Origin: Planctomyces sp. SH-PL62
GTDB lineage: Bacteria; Planctomycetota; Planctomycetia; Planctomycetales; Planctomycetaceae
Direction of reading: 5' to 3'
NCBI GenBank assembly: GCA_945893045.1
Contig: CAMDEA010000008.1
Coordinates: 27,269 to 91,268, forward strand
DNA: 64,000 nucleotides
The position numbers and the translations under genes were made by a program. The first letter of the stretch is position 1. Each line of letters starts with the position of its first letter. The notes beneath the pieces were generated by a model, which was given only the letters and a program-made list of their open reading frames with translations, had not been told where the DNA came from and made no database searches. Below, one piece after another: positions 1 to 9,019 of this stretch.

Positions 1-75
1 CTTGCTCAGTAAGAATTCCGCCAGATAGGAACCGTCTTGCCCAGTGATCCCTGTAATGAGTGCGACGGGTGACAT
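1..75 (-). CDS. gmd: GDP-mannose 4,6-dehydratase, N-terminal fragment cut by window edge
   Basis: Only the first 25 codons are inside the window; the gene continues beyond base 1. The translation reads [20 protein letters not shown] and then FLLSK, which is the N-terminal beta strand and glycine-rich NAD(P)-binding loop (TGITGQDG) of Gmd. Gmd makes GDP-4-keto-6-deoxymannose from GDP-mannose, the first step toward GDP-fucose and related sugars for surface polysaccharide. An in-frame ATG lies at base 90, but a GGAAAGG ribosome site falls just before the ATG at 75, so I start there. The divergent neighbour is a glycosyltransferase, so this may be the edge of a polysaccharide locus. Other short-chain dehydrogenase-like sugar epimerases are less likely because GQDGSYL is typical of Gmd. 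Confidence 0.85.
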   Translation of the reverse strand, partial: MSPVALITGITGQDGSYLAEFLLSK

Positions 76-323
76 GAAGGGCCTTTCCATGTTTGGCGAG
101 AAGCACGTGTATGTTGGCGAAAGGTTCGGCCTTCCAAAGCGAAGTCGCTCATTCGCAATCCGTTCGTCGTTTCCATCCCTTCGAGGCTGCGAAGGGGCGG
201 CGGTGTACGGGGACTAAGCGAAATGAGTCAAGCCGGAATCCTCTGGAAGAATGGCCTCGAACCAATTGCTCCGGGTGACATCTCAAACGCGTCAGGGCGC
301 ACGACGCAGTTTGCGAATTGTCC

Positions 324-562
324 CGCCCCCATCCAGCTTGCCTGGATGGAGCGACCGATGGCGTGCTAGCGACGATGTCGGCCAGGTCTTTTTCTGAGAC
401 CCCATCCGCCTTGTGCGGATGGTGAAAGAGATCATTGGGCGACGAACGCTGAAGAATCTGATTCACCATCCGCACGAGGCGGATGGGGTCTAAGAACAAG
501 TTGAAGTGTGGCTGATTTAGCTCTCCATCTTTCGCTCCATCGACGCGAGGTCGATGGGGGCG
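324..562. repeat. Nested inverted-repeat element, copy 1
   Basis: Outer arms near 324-354 and 532-562 contain the words CCCCCATCCA and GATGGGGGCG. Inner arms at 397-425 and 462-490 are nearly perfect reverse complements (GACCCCATCCGCC against GGCGGATGGGGTC). Each arm also holds its own small hairpin (CATCC..GGATG). A second copy with the same four-arm layout is at 18918-19150. The rest of the 76-735 gap shows no convincing gene; reading frames there have no family resemblance. Confidence 0.8.
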
Positions 563-735
563 TGGTGTGCGACCGTCGCCGGCGCAAAGTGCGTCGTGCG
601 CCCCACGCGCCACTGCGGTCAAATCCGAGATTGATGCCTCAGCGAAAATCGTGTTAGGTTGCGTGCCATCACAGAGCCTCGATCGCACTGAGATCGATTT
701 GACTTGAGTGTTGGTCAGACGGAGTTGAAGATCGC

Positions 736-1731
736 TTGAATTCGAATACTCCCACAACCGAGGTGAGCGTGTCGCCGGACATCACGTTTCCCGATGCCAA
801 ATTTCCGCCACCGCGCGAGTTGCGGGCCGAGTACCTGCGGCGCGTTCAACTCGGTCAGCGGCGAATGCTGGACACGACCGCCGTGATCAGTGGATTGGCT
901 CGCGACGTGGCTGGCATCTTACCGCTCACGATCGCGCGCATCGAACAGATGGGAGCGATGTTTGCCGACTATCGCGTCGTGATCTACGAAAATGATTCGC
1001 GCGACGAAACCGCACGCCTGCTGATCGACTGGGCCGAGCGTAATCACCGAGTGGATGTCACGATCGAACGCCGCGGCGATCCGACCAATCCCATGACACG
1101 CTGCCTGAAGCGGGCCGAGCGGATGGCTTACTATCGCAATCAGTGTCTGGAAACGATCCGCGCCCGCTACGTCGATTTCGAGCACGTCCTCGTTGTCGAT
1201 ACGGACCTGTCGATCGGTTGGAGTTTCGACGGACTGGCCAACACGTTCGGCCATGACGACTGGGATTTCGTGGGTTCCAACGGCGTGATCTTCAAACGGG
1301 TCGGCCTGAAGATCAACGTCCTAATGCAATACGATGCCTGGGCCTTTCGCAACGATGAAGCGTTCACGCCGTTCACGACCAGGCAGGTCAATGACATGAG
1401 CTTTACGCGCGGCGAACCGCTCGTCCCCGTGACGTGCAGCTTCGGCGGGTTGGGGGTCTATCGGATGCCGGCCTATCTGGCGGGCCAGTATGCCGGACAC
1501 GACGTCGATCATGTCACGCACCAGCAGGTGGCTCGGCCTCAGGGATTCACGCGAACATTTTTGAATCCCAGTCAAATTGCAATCTACGGTCGCCACCGCC
1601 GGAGTTGGGATCCCGTCATCTTCCCAACTCTGAAGCTATGCCGCCAATTGCCTGGCCTGCGCCATTGGATGCGCGACCTTCAGCCGTTCGAATGCTCGAC
1701 CGAGTGTCCGCCAATTCGGGTGGCTGGCTAA
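736..1731 (+). CDS. GT-A type glycosyltransferase, CAP59/GT69-like
   Basis: This 331-residue protein looks like a nucleotide-sugar-dependent glycosyltransferase. It has an early strand VISGLARDVAG, then an ENDSRDET segment that resembles the sugar-nucleotide binding turn of CAP59-like and other GT-A enzymes. A DTD metal-binding motif lies at residues 155-157 within VLVVDTDLSIG. No signal peptide or membrane segment is visible, so it is probably cytoplasmic or membrane-associated. The start is a TTG at 736 with GGAG about 12 bases upstream; an in-frame GTG at 763 is an alternative. It stands divergent to gmd, which supports a role in surface polysaccharide synthesis. The donor and acceptor cannot be told from sequence. 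Confidence 0.65.
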   Translation: MNSNTPTTEVSVSPDITFPDAKFPPPRELRAEYLRRVQLGQRRMLDTTAVISGLARDVAGILPLTIARIEQMGAMFADYRVVIYENDSRDETARLLIDWAERNHRVDVTIERRGDPTNPMTRCLKRAERMAYYRNQCLETIRARYVDFEHVLVVDTDLSIGWSFDGLANTFGHDDWDFVGSNGVIFKRVGLKINVLMQYDAWAFRNDEAFTPFTTRQVNDMSFTRGEPLVPVTCSFGGLGVYRMPAYLAGQYAGHDVDHVTHQQVARPQGFTRTFLNPSQIAIYGRHRRSWDPVIFPTLKLCRQLPGLRHWMRDLQPFECSTECPPIRVAG

Positions 1732-1833
1732 TCGCCGCACTGATCGGTCAGATTCGCACAACAAATGTTCGAGACTTTCACGCCGCGAAATCTCTCGACG
1801 CTTGCTGGCGGCCAATCGCCGTTCCTGTTTCGT

Positions 1834-1920
1834 CCGTGCTCCGGCCCTGCCATCCGTGCGGCAACTCAATTGCGATGCCGCACAGAGATGGATCGCACGG
1901 ATGGCAGGGCCGGAGCACGG
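1834..1920. repeat. Palindromic repeat family B, copy 1
   Basis: Perfect 27-base inverted arms lie at 1834-1860 and 1894-1920 (core CTCCGGCCCTGCCATCCGTG) with a 33-base loop. The element fills most of the gap between the glycosyltransferase and glpK. A related copy is at 3525-3594. There is no T-run after the right arm, so I do not call it a terminator. Confidence 0.85.
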
Positions 1921-1964
1921 AAAAAGACAGAGGCCTCAGAATTGTTTGAGAGAGGAGATTCACG

Positions 1965-3449
1965 ATGCGCTCGTCTTTCGTTTTGGCTCTCGATCAAGGC
2001 ACGACGTCCAGCCGAGCGATTGTGTTTGATCGATCCGGGTGCGCGGTCGGGACCGCTCAGCAAGAATTTCCACAGGTGTTCCCTGCGCCGGGACATGTCG
2101 AACATGACCCTGAGGCGATTTGGGAGAGCCAGTTGGCGACGGCTCGTGCAGCGCTCACGAATGCGAAACGTTCGGCGGCCGACATCGCGGCGATTGGCGT
2201 TACCAATCAGCGTGAGACGACGATCCTGTGGGAGCGGGATTCCGGCAAGCCGGTTGCGAACGCGATTGTCTGGCAGAGCCGGATCACGGCACCGATCTGC
2301 GAACGGATGAAAGCGGACGGGCTGGAGCCGTTGTTTCGCCAGAAGACGGGCTTGGTGCTGGATGCGTATTTTTCGGGAACGAAGATTCGGCACTTGTTGG
2401 ACACGATCCCGGGGCTGCGCGGGCGGGCGGAGCGCGGCGAGATTCTGTTCGGCACCGTCGATTCGTTTCTGATCTGGCGGCTGACGGGCGGGAAGCGGCA
2501 TGTCACCGATGTCAGCAACGCGAGCCGGACATTGCTATTCAATCTGCACACGCTCGATTGGGATGAGGAATTACTCAAGCTGCTGGGCGTGCCGCGCGCG
2601 ATGTTGCCGCAGGTCGTCTCATCCAGCGAGGTCATCGGTGACTGCGATGCGAAGTGGCTGGGAGGGGCGATACCGATTGCCGGAGATGCCGGAGATCAGC
2701 AAGCGGCCACATTCGGTCAGGCGTGCTTTGATCCGGGGAGCGCGAAGAACACCTACGGCACCGGCTGCTTCTTGTTGATGAACACGGGCGCGAAGCCGGC
2801 CGAGTCGCATCACGGCTTGCTGACGACGGTCGGCTGGCGGATCAACGGACGGACGGTCTATTGCCTGGAGGGCTCGGTGTTCGTGGCGGGCGCGGCGGTG
2901 CAATGGTTGCGAGACGGGTTGGGTTTGATCGCTCATGCTGGTGAGACCGCCGCGTTGGCGACGTCGGTCTCGGACAACGGCGGCGTGTATTTCGTGCCGG
3001 CGTTCGTGGGGTTGGGGGCTCCGTATTGGGATGCCAATGCGCGGGGCCTGATTTCCGGACTGACGCGCGGGACGACGAAGGCTCATCTGGCGCGGGCGGC
3101 CTTGGAAGCGATGGCGTATCAAACAGCGGATGTGCTGGACGCGATGCGTCAGGATTCGGGAGTCGCGTTGCAATCGTTGCGAGTGGATGGCGGCGCGACG
3201 GCGAATGACTGGCTGATGCAGTTTCAGTCGGATGTGCTGGGGGTCTCGGTGCGCCGGCCGGTGGTGCAAGAGACGACTGCGTTGGGTGCCGCCTACCTTG
3301 CCGGCTTGGCGACGGGCGTGTGGAGCGACTTGAGCGATGTCTCCAAGAACTGGCAGTTGCAGCGCGAATTTGTGCCGGTGATGCCGGAGATGCAGCGTTC
3401 GGAACTGTTGACCGCCTGGCGGCGCGCCGTGTCGCGGTCGCGGGATTGA
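1965..3449 (+). CDS. glpK: Glycerol kinase
   Basis: A 494-residue FGGY-family kinase that phosphorylates glycerol to sn-glycerol 3-phosphate using ATP in the cytoplasm. The N-terminus has the phosphate-binding [13 protein letters not shown] motif, followed by GVTNQRETT and IVWQSRI, which are hallmark GlpK segments. Later come [13 protein letters not shown], the glycine-rich [15 protein letters not shown]-binding region and [16 protein letters not shown]. Length matches the family (about 500). The ATG follows GAGAGGAGATTCACG, a strong ribosome site. No glpF or glpD is adjacent, so the gene appears to be on its own between two copies of the same palindrome. The assignment is secure. Confidence 0.97.
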   Translation: MRSSFVLALDQGTTSSRAIVFDRSGCAVGTAQQEFPQVFPAPGHVEHDPEAIWESQLATARAALTNAKRSAADIAAIGVTNQRETTILWERDSGKPVANAIVWQSRITAPICERMKADGLEPLFRQKTGLVLDAYFSGTKIRHLLDTIPGLRGRAERGEILFGTVDSFLIWRLTGGKRHVTDVSNASRTLLFNLHTLDWDEELLKLLGVPRAMLPQVVSSSEVIGDCDAKWLGGAIPIAGDAGDQQAATFGQACFDPGSAKNTYGTGCFLLMNTGAKPAESHHGLLTTVGWRINGRTVYCLEGSVFVAGAAVQWLRDGLGLIAHAGETAALATSVSDNGGVYFVPAFVGLGAPYWDANARGLISGLTRGTTKAHLARAALEAMAYQTADVLDAMRQDSGVALQSLRVDGGATANDWLMQFQSDVLGVSVRRPVVQETTALGAAYLAGLATGVWSDLSDVSKNWQLQREFVPVMPEMQRSELLTAWRRAVSRSRD

Positions 3450-3524
3450 GACCGCCTTAGGATTCGCGCACTTCCATTCATCAACCCACGCGATGAAATC
3501 CGCCGCGCGACGGGCCTTCATCCT

Positions 3525-3594
3525 TGCTCCGGCTCTGCCATCCGTGCGGTCAAGTTCAAAGCATTGTCTTCGCACGGATGGCAGAGCCGGAGCA
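3525..3594. repeat. Palindromic repeat family B, copy 2
   Basis: Inverted arms of 24 bases at 3525-3548 and 3571-3594 (core GCTCTGCCATCCGTGCG) match the element at 1834-1920 except for C/T changes that occur in both arms. The two copies bracket glpK. The remaining 400 bases to the next gene (3595-4001) show no gene or clear signal other than the ribosome site GGGAG just before 4002. Confidence 0.8.
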
Positions 3595-4001
3595 CGGATA
3601 AGTCACAACCGCGATCGTGTGCCTCAATAAGCTTGGTGCCGACCGCAGCAAGTTGGCGGAGTGACGGAAAGGAACGAGTTGCGTCGTTCTTTCTTGAATG
3701 GGCTCTCATTCGTGTTCTCGGATTGACCGGCATCATCGCGCGGCCCGGCATGCGTGGCAGAGGCGTCACGTTCGGCAGGATTTCGCCGACTGTTGGGACT
3801 CGCGCAGGTTCGTGGAATGGCAACTCCGTCGCGCGAAGCGCATCGAGAGCCGGGATTTCGTTGGACGATTTGCCAAGTGGAGTTCTGCGGCTTCGTCGTG
3901 ATCGGCGGGCGCGGACTTTCGCCCCAAACCCAAACACGTTGAGTCCAACAGCCGGTTGGCGAGTCACTCGCGAGCCGCTCTGAAAATCGGGAGATCCAGC
4001 G

Positions 4002-6458
4002 ATGCGCCTGTTTTCGTGGTTGTCTTCGTTCCAACAATCGTTGAACCGTACTCGTGCGCGTCGCTGCCGCCGAAGCATCGCTCGGCTGGAGCGATTAGAA
4101 GACCGCATTCTTCCCGCGACGATCTCCGTCGCAACCGACCCCAATCCTGCCGCGGCAGCCGTTGTGCCCGTGGGACAGACTCCTCTGCTGCTCACAATCA
4201 CCGCCGATGCCGGCGAAACGATCACGATCAGTGCCAATGGTGGGTCGGCGGGAAGGGTCAACGTCAACATCAACGGCGCGGACGGCTTTACTTTCGCCGG
4301 ACAGGCCGTAGCCGGTGATACAGATCCCGCTGATGTCACGGCCATCTCCCTAACCTCCGATGTCGGTGGCACCACTTTCAATCTCGTTGGAATTTCGGGA
4401 TCCGGTTTCCGAGGAATCCTGGCCCTGCAAGGTTTGGGTTCGACGCCGCTGATCACAGTCATGGGGAGCGACGGAATTGACGTCATCAGCGGCAGCACGC
4501 TGAACGATTCGGTCCTGGGTGGAGGCGCAGGCGACAGCATCGACGGCAATGGAGGCAACGACATCATTGATGGGGAAGGCGGTAACGACACGATCAACGG
4601 CGGTGCCGGCTTCGACACGATTCAAGGCAACACCGGTGAAGACAGCTTGGAGGGCGGCGACGATGCTGACACCGTTCTCGGCGGCGACGACGCGGATCAA
4701 ATCCTCGGCGGCAACGGTGACGATCGCCTCGAAGGTGGCAACGGTGCGGACGTGATCAACGGCGACGACGGCGACGATTTCATCCAAGGCCAGGCCGGAA
4801 CGGACTCGCTGTTGGGAGACGACGGCAGCGACCAGATTCTCGGCGGCTCCGAAAACGACACGATCGATGGCGGCGCGGGCAGCAACTCGGTTCTCGGTGA
4901 AGCCGGCGCGGACACCATCGTCTGGACCAACGGCGATACGACGGTCACGCTCGATGGCGGAGCGGGCGTCGATACCGTGTCGATCGAAGGCACGGCCGGC
5001 GACGACACGATCACAATCGCGCAGACGTCCGCCGGAAGATACAAAATCACCGGAGCGGGCAGCAAAGTCGCATCGACGGTCTCGCTGGAAAACATCGCCG
5101 TGAATGGCCTGCAAGGCAACGACACGATCAACATCTCGAATGTCGCCGCGCCGGCCACTTCGACCTTTACGGTTGACGGAGGCGAAGGCAACGACCGAAT
5201 CCTGGCCACGAACGCGGTGCTGACTCGGTTCACGGTCACGCTGAATGGTGACGACGGCAATGACAGCATCGTCGGATCGAAGAATGCCGACGTCATTAAC
5301 GGCGGAACTGGCTCGGACTCGATCAACGGCGGCATCGGCAACGACGAGATCCACGGCAATGAGGGTGGAGACAGCATCCTCGGCGGCGACGGTAATGACT
5401 CGATCACCGGCGATGACGGCAACGACACGATCTTCTCGCTGCTCGGCGAGGACAGCATCGACGGCGGTGATGGCAACGACCTGCTCAACGGCGATGGCGG
5501 CGATGACACGATCAACGGCGGAAACGACGAAGATCGCATCTCGGCGGGAGCTGGTAACGACGTGGTCAACGGCGATGACGGCAACGACAGCCTCAATGGC
5601 AACATCGGCCGGGACACTCTTCACGGCAATGCCGGTGACGACGTGATCCGTGGCGATGGAGACAACGACCAGCTCTTCGGTGACGCAGACAATGACAACA
5701 TCCAAGGCAATGACGGCGCGGACATCCTGGAGGGCGCGGGCGGCAACGACACGCTCGATGGCGGCAGCGGCAATGACCGTGTCGTCGGCGGCGAGGACGA
5801 CGATCTCATTGGCGGCGGAACGGGCAACGATACGGTCATCGGTGATGAGTTCGGCGGAACCGGCAACGACGGCGCTGACTCCGTCTTCGGGAACGATGGC
5901 AACGATACGCTCAGTGGCCAGGGGGGAGATGACTTGCTCAACGGCCAAAATGGCGTGGACTTGATCGGCAACGACTCCGGCGAAGGGGAGACCGGAGACG
6001 ACAGCATGTTGGGTGGTGCCGGTAACGACACGATCAATGGCGGTGCCGGGGATGACACGCTCGATGGCCAGGACAACAACGACCGCATCAACGGCGGTGA
6101 TGACGACGACGTGATCTTTGGCCGCGACGGGAACGACATCCTGCAAGGCGGCGGTGGCAACGACACGATGGATGGCGGGAACGGCCGAGATGGTCTCTCC
6201 GGCCAAGCGGGCAACGACAGCCTGCTGGGAGGCACCGGCAACGACAGCCTGCTGGGGGGTGCCGGGAACGACACAATGCACGGCGGTGACGGCAACGACA
6301 TCGTCCTCGGCAACGACGGTGACGATCTCGTGACCGGTGAAGCCGGCAGCGACACCGTCGGTGGTGGGGCAGGACTCGACGTGGTGCTCAATCCCGCCGG
6401 CCTGGACCGCAATGCCGACGAGATGCCGTTCTTCACCTTCAATCCGTCGTGGGAATAA
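4002..6458 (+). CDS. Large RTX/hemolysin-type calcium-binding repeat protein
   Basis: An 818-residue acidic protein. Residues from about 155 to 790 are almost wholly glycine- and aspartate-rich nonapeptides of the GGxGxDxxx type (for example GGNDTINGGAGFDTI), which form calcium-filled parallel beta rolls in RTX proteins. A non-repeat stretch around residues 310-400 interrupts the array. The N-terminus carries RRSIARLERLEDRILPA, a basic leader with the LE-LEDR motif found on many large exported planctomycete proteins. It lacks a recognisable catalytic domain and a typical C-terminal type I secretion signal. Likely exported and surface or matrix associated. The ATG has GGGAG 8 bases upstream. 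The repeats also create long antisense open frames, which I treat as artefacts. Confidence 0.85.
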   Translation: MRLFSWLSSFQQSLNRTRARRCRRSIARLERLEDRILPATISVATDPNPAAAAVVPVGQTPLLLTITADAGETITISANGGSAGRVNVNINGADGFTFAGQAVAGDTDPADVTAISLTSDVGGTTFNLVGISGSGFRGILALQGLGSTPLITVMGSDGIDVISGSTLNDSVLGGGAGDSIDGNGGNDIIDGEGGNDTINGGAGFDTIQGNTGEDSLEGGDDADTVLGGDDADQILGGNGDDRLEGGNGADVINGDDGDDFIQGQAGTDSLLGDDGSDQILGGSENDTIDGGAGSNSVLGEAGADTIVWTNGDTTVTLDGGAGVDTVSIEGTAGDDTITIAQTSAGRYKITGAGSKVASTVSLENIAVNGLQGNDTINISNVAAPATSTFTVDGGEGNDRILATNAVLTRFTVTLNGDDGNDSIVGSKNADVINGGTGSDSINGGIGNDEIHGNEGGDSILGGDGNDSITGDDGNDTIFSLLGEDSIDGGDGNDLLNGDGGDDTINGGNDEDRISAGAGNDVVNGDDGNDSLNGNIGRDTLHGNAGDDVIRGDGDNDQLFGDADNDNIQGNDGADILEGAGGNDTLDGGSGNDRVVGGEDDDLIGGGTGNDTVIGDEFGGTGNDGADSVFGNDGNDTLSGQGGDDLLNGQNGVDLIGNDSGEGETGDDSMLGGAGNDTINGGAGDDTLDGQDNNDRINGGDDDDVIFGRDGNDILQGGGGNDTMDGGNGRDGLSGQAGNDSLLGGTGNDSLLGGAGNDTMHGGDGNDIVLGNDGDDLVTGEAGSDTVGGGAGLDVVLNPAGLDRNADEMPFFTFNPSWE

Positions 6459-6489
6459 TCCCGCAACGGCCAAGTCGAATGACACGACG

Positions 6490-6512
6490 GCCCGCACCGA
6501 TTCGGCGCGGGC
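6490..6512. terminator. Possible bidirectional hairpin between convergent genes
   Basis: GCCCGC at 6490-6495 pairs with GCGGGC at 6507-6512 around an 11-base loop, followed by TGTTTGTG. It lies between the ends of the RTX gene and the convergent gene at 6574. The T-run is weak, so the call is tentative. Confidence 0.35.
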
Positions 6513-6573
6513 TGTTTGTGTTCTGGGAACGCACCGGTCGCCGACAACAAGACCGCGGAATGGCGTGTCGGTA

Positions 6574-8652
6574 CTACTTCAGCACATCCAGCAGATTGCT
6601 GAACTGGTCCGTCCAGAGCGGGCTGGTGGGCGAACCCTTGTAAGTCAACGTGTCGCCCATGGCCGACGCAATTTCGGGTGTCTCCCAGAAAGACGCATTG
6701 CGGCTGAGCAACATCCAGTGGGCTTCGTATTGAGCCAGGTCGGCATTCACCGAGCTGATGATTTTCGCGGCGGGCCAATTCATCTCTTCAGCGAGCCGGC
6801 GAACGACCGGTTCCAAATCGAGGTGATGATTCGAGACGTGAATCGCGATGACTCCGTCGTCCCGGAGATGGCGACGGTAGATGGCGAACGCCTCGCGAGT
6901 CAGCAAATGCACGGGGATCGAATCGCTGCTGAAGGCGTCGAGCACCAGCAGATCGAACGCCTGTGAAGGCTCGGCCTCCAACATCAGCCGCGCGTCTCCC
7001 AACACGAATTCTTGGGTTGCGGCGGAATCGGACAAGAACGTGAATTGCTCGCGAGCCAGCCGCAGCACGTCGGGGTCAATCTCGTAATAGCGATACGTGT
7101 CGCTCGGCCGCCCATAAGTCGCGAGCGTACCGATGCCCAACCCGACGAAGCCGCAACGGCGATTTGTTTCACGCGGACAATTCTGCAAAGCCAGCCCGAC
7201 CCCCGATGACTCGCCGTAGTAGGCCGTCGGCCAACGCCGTTTTTCCGGGGACACAAACTGGCGTCCGTGAATCGTGCGGCCGTGAACCAGTTGAATCTCG
7301 GCATGGTCCGGGTCGTGTTTGTTTTCTCGCAACACGCGCAGCACGCCGAAGAAGTTTCGGGACGTCACCAGCTCGTCTTTGTGTGTCTCGCCGGCATACG
7401 AGCGAAGTAAGCCCAGGCTCGACACGATGACTGCCGTCCACGCCCAAATCGGTCGTCCGTATTTGTTGAGATACGCCCGCTCGCGACACAGCACCGCCAG
7501 CACGCACACCGCACAGGCCACCAAGCCCAACTGCAATTCCATCAGCCGCTCGAAAACCAGCGGAGCCAGCAAGCTGACGCCGATGCCTCCCGCAGCGCCC
7601 CCCGCCGCCATTGCCAGATAGAACGAGGTCAAATACCGCGGGTTCGGCTTGAGCTTCGCCAGCTCGCCGTGACAAACCATGCAGCAGACAAACAACGCTC
7701 CGAAATGCACGCCCAACTGCACAAGGATCGGCAAGCCGCTCCCTTGAAACAGCACCAGCGTCACGCAGGTCACGACCACGGCTAACGCCATCACGAATCC
7801 GTGGCGCGGATACCAACGCTCGTGATCGAACACCAAGATCAACGTCAGCAAATACAGCGACAGCGGAATCACCCACAAGAAGGGAATCACCGCCACGTCC
7901 AGGCAGACTTGATTCGTGATCGCCAACAACATCGTCGAAGCACACGCGCTCAAGCCAAACCACAATGATTTATCGAGCCACGTCGGTGACGGCTCGTCAT
8001 TCGGAGGCAACGACGCAATTTGCACGCGAGCCGGGGTCAGGTGCGACGCTCGAAAGGCTCGCCATCCACACCACAGGCAACTCAGGGCGAAGAGACCAAA
8101 GCCGGCCGACCAGAACGTCGCTTGCGTCTCGTTCGTCATCAACGGCTCAAACACAAACGGATAACTGAGCAACCCGACCAGCGAACCGACGTTCGACAAC
8201 GCATACAGCCGATACGGCGTCGCTTCGGGATTCGCTTTCCGCAGCCACGCTTGCAACAGCGGACTGTTCGACGCCAGCACAAAATAGGGCAGCCCGACGC
8301 TCATGGTCAGCATGCCCAAGATGCGTCCAATCGGCGACTCCGAACCGTTCGGCTTCCACGCCACGTCGGGAGCGATCGGCAACGTCGCCGCCGCCACCAG
8401 CAACAACACCGCATGGACCGCGACCTGTCGCCCCGCCGACCAATATCGAATACTGAAATGGGCGTAGGCGTATCCCAAAAACAGCAACGACTGAAAAAAC
8501 AACATGCATGCCGACCAGACTCCCGGCGTTCCACCAAACCACGGCAAGATGAACTTGCTGATCAGCGGCTGAACCTGAAACACCAAAAACGAACTGACCA
8601 GCACCGCCACACAGAAATCCCAACCAGGCTGCCGCGACGAATTCCGAGTCAT
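6574..8652 (-). CDS. Membrane protein fused to a spermidine synthase-like domain
   Basis: A 692-residue protein. The first 420 residues or so carry many hydrophobic helices (for example AVLVSSFLVFQVQPLISKFI and YLLTLILVF), like the MFS-like membrane half of fused spermidine-synthase proteins. The C-terminal third is a SpeE-like Rossmann domain: VGLGIGTLATYG is the cofactor loop, YYEIDPDV the acidic strand, and LDAFSSDSIPVHLLT matches the aminopropyltransferase catalytic segment. Such fusions are common in bacteria, but their substrate is unproven and true polyamine synthesis should not be assumed. The ATG follows GGGAGCGTGGG. The gene is alone and convergent with the RTX gene. Confidence 0.8.
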   Translation of the reverse strand: MTRNSSRQPGWDFCVAVLVSSFLVFQVQPLISKFILPWFGGTPGVWSACMLFFQSLLFLGYAYAHFSIRYWSAGRQVAVHAVLLLVAAATLPIAPDVAWKPNGSESPIGRILGMLTMSVGLPYFVLASNSPLLQAWLRKANPEATPYRLYALSNVGSLVGLLSYPFVFEPLMTNETQATFWSAGFGLFALSCLWCGWRAFRASHLTPARVQIASLPPNDEPSPTWLDKSLWFGLSACASTMLLAITNQVCLDVAVIPFLWVIPLSLYLLTLILVFDHERWYPRHGFVMALAVVVTCVTLVLFQGSGLPILVQLGVHFGALFVCCMVCHGELAKLKPNPRYLTSFYLAMAAGGAAGGIGVSLLAPLVFERLMELQLGLVACAVCVLAVLCRERAYLNKYGRPIWAWTAVIVSSLGLLRSYAGETHKDELVTSRNFFGVLRVLRENKHDPDHAEIQLVHGRTIHGRQFVSPEKRRWPTAYYGESSGVGLALQNCPRETNRRCGFVGLGIGTLATYGRPSDTYRYYEIDPDVLRLAREQFTFLSDSAATQEFVLGDARLMLEAEPSQAFDLLVLDAFSSDSIPVHLLTREAFAIYRRHLRDDGVIAIHVSNHHLDLEPVVRRLAEEMNWPAAKIISSVNADLAQYEAHWMLLSRNASFWETPEIASAMGDTLTYKGSPTSPLWTDQFSNLLDVLK

Positions 8653-8812
8653 CCCACGCTCCCAAGCCGGTTCTCATCTCCGGCACAAGGACCGCCCGGA
8701 CGACGAAAAACTTGCCAAACTCTAGGTCACGCCGGAACCACGTTGCTCTTTCGCAACACGACTTCACCTGTCCTGAGTTCCGACGTTGCCGGCCAGTCCG
8801 GTCGTACCGCAT

Positions 8813-8873
8813 GTAACCCGAAGCGTCAGCGAGGGAGAACTGTGACCACTCCCTCGCTGACGCTTCGGGTTAC
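8813..8873. repeat. Palindromic repeat family C, copy 1
   Basis: Perfect 25-base arms at 8813-8837 and 8849-8873 begin GTAACCCGAAGCGTCAGCGA. A related pair lies at 59157-59243. The rest of the 8653-9019 gap holds nothing else I can support. The sequence resembles the REP units next to the transposase at 19941-20429 (shared CAGCGAG core). Confidence 0.85.
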
Positions 8874-9019
8874 ATGGCGGCCGTGAATAATCCGAGCTTG
8901 CGCCATCCGCTCAGGAGACCGGAGTTGCTGACGTTCGACGCTGGTTGACTTCGCGACAAAGAATGTGCAAGCTGAGTCCGCACATCCGCACATCCCGGCG
9001 ATTCCTTCGAGGTGCCCCC

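Noticed and set aside
149..757. 202-codon minus-strand open frame in the first intergenic gap
   Set aside because: It runs through the nested palindrome and has no recognisable domain; composition follows the repeat.
3518..4618. 366-codon minus-strand frame before and into the RTX gene
   Set aside because: It crosses a palindrome and the RTX repeats; the translation is Pro/Ser/Arg-rich without motifs.
4350..6497. Long antisense open frame across the RTX gene (and another at 5621-6778)
   Set aside because: The GGxGxD repeat codons rarely give stops on the other strand. The translations are low-complexity Val/Ala or Ser/Pro runs with no family features.
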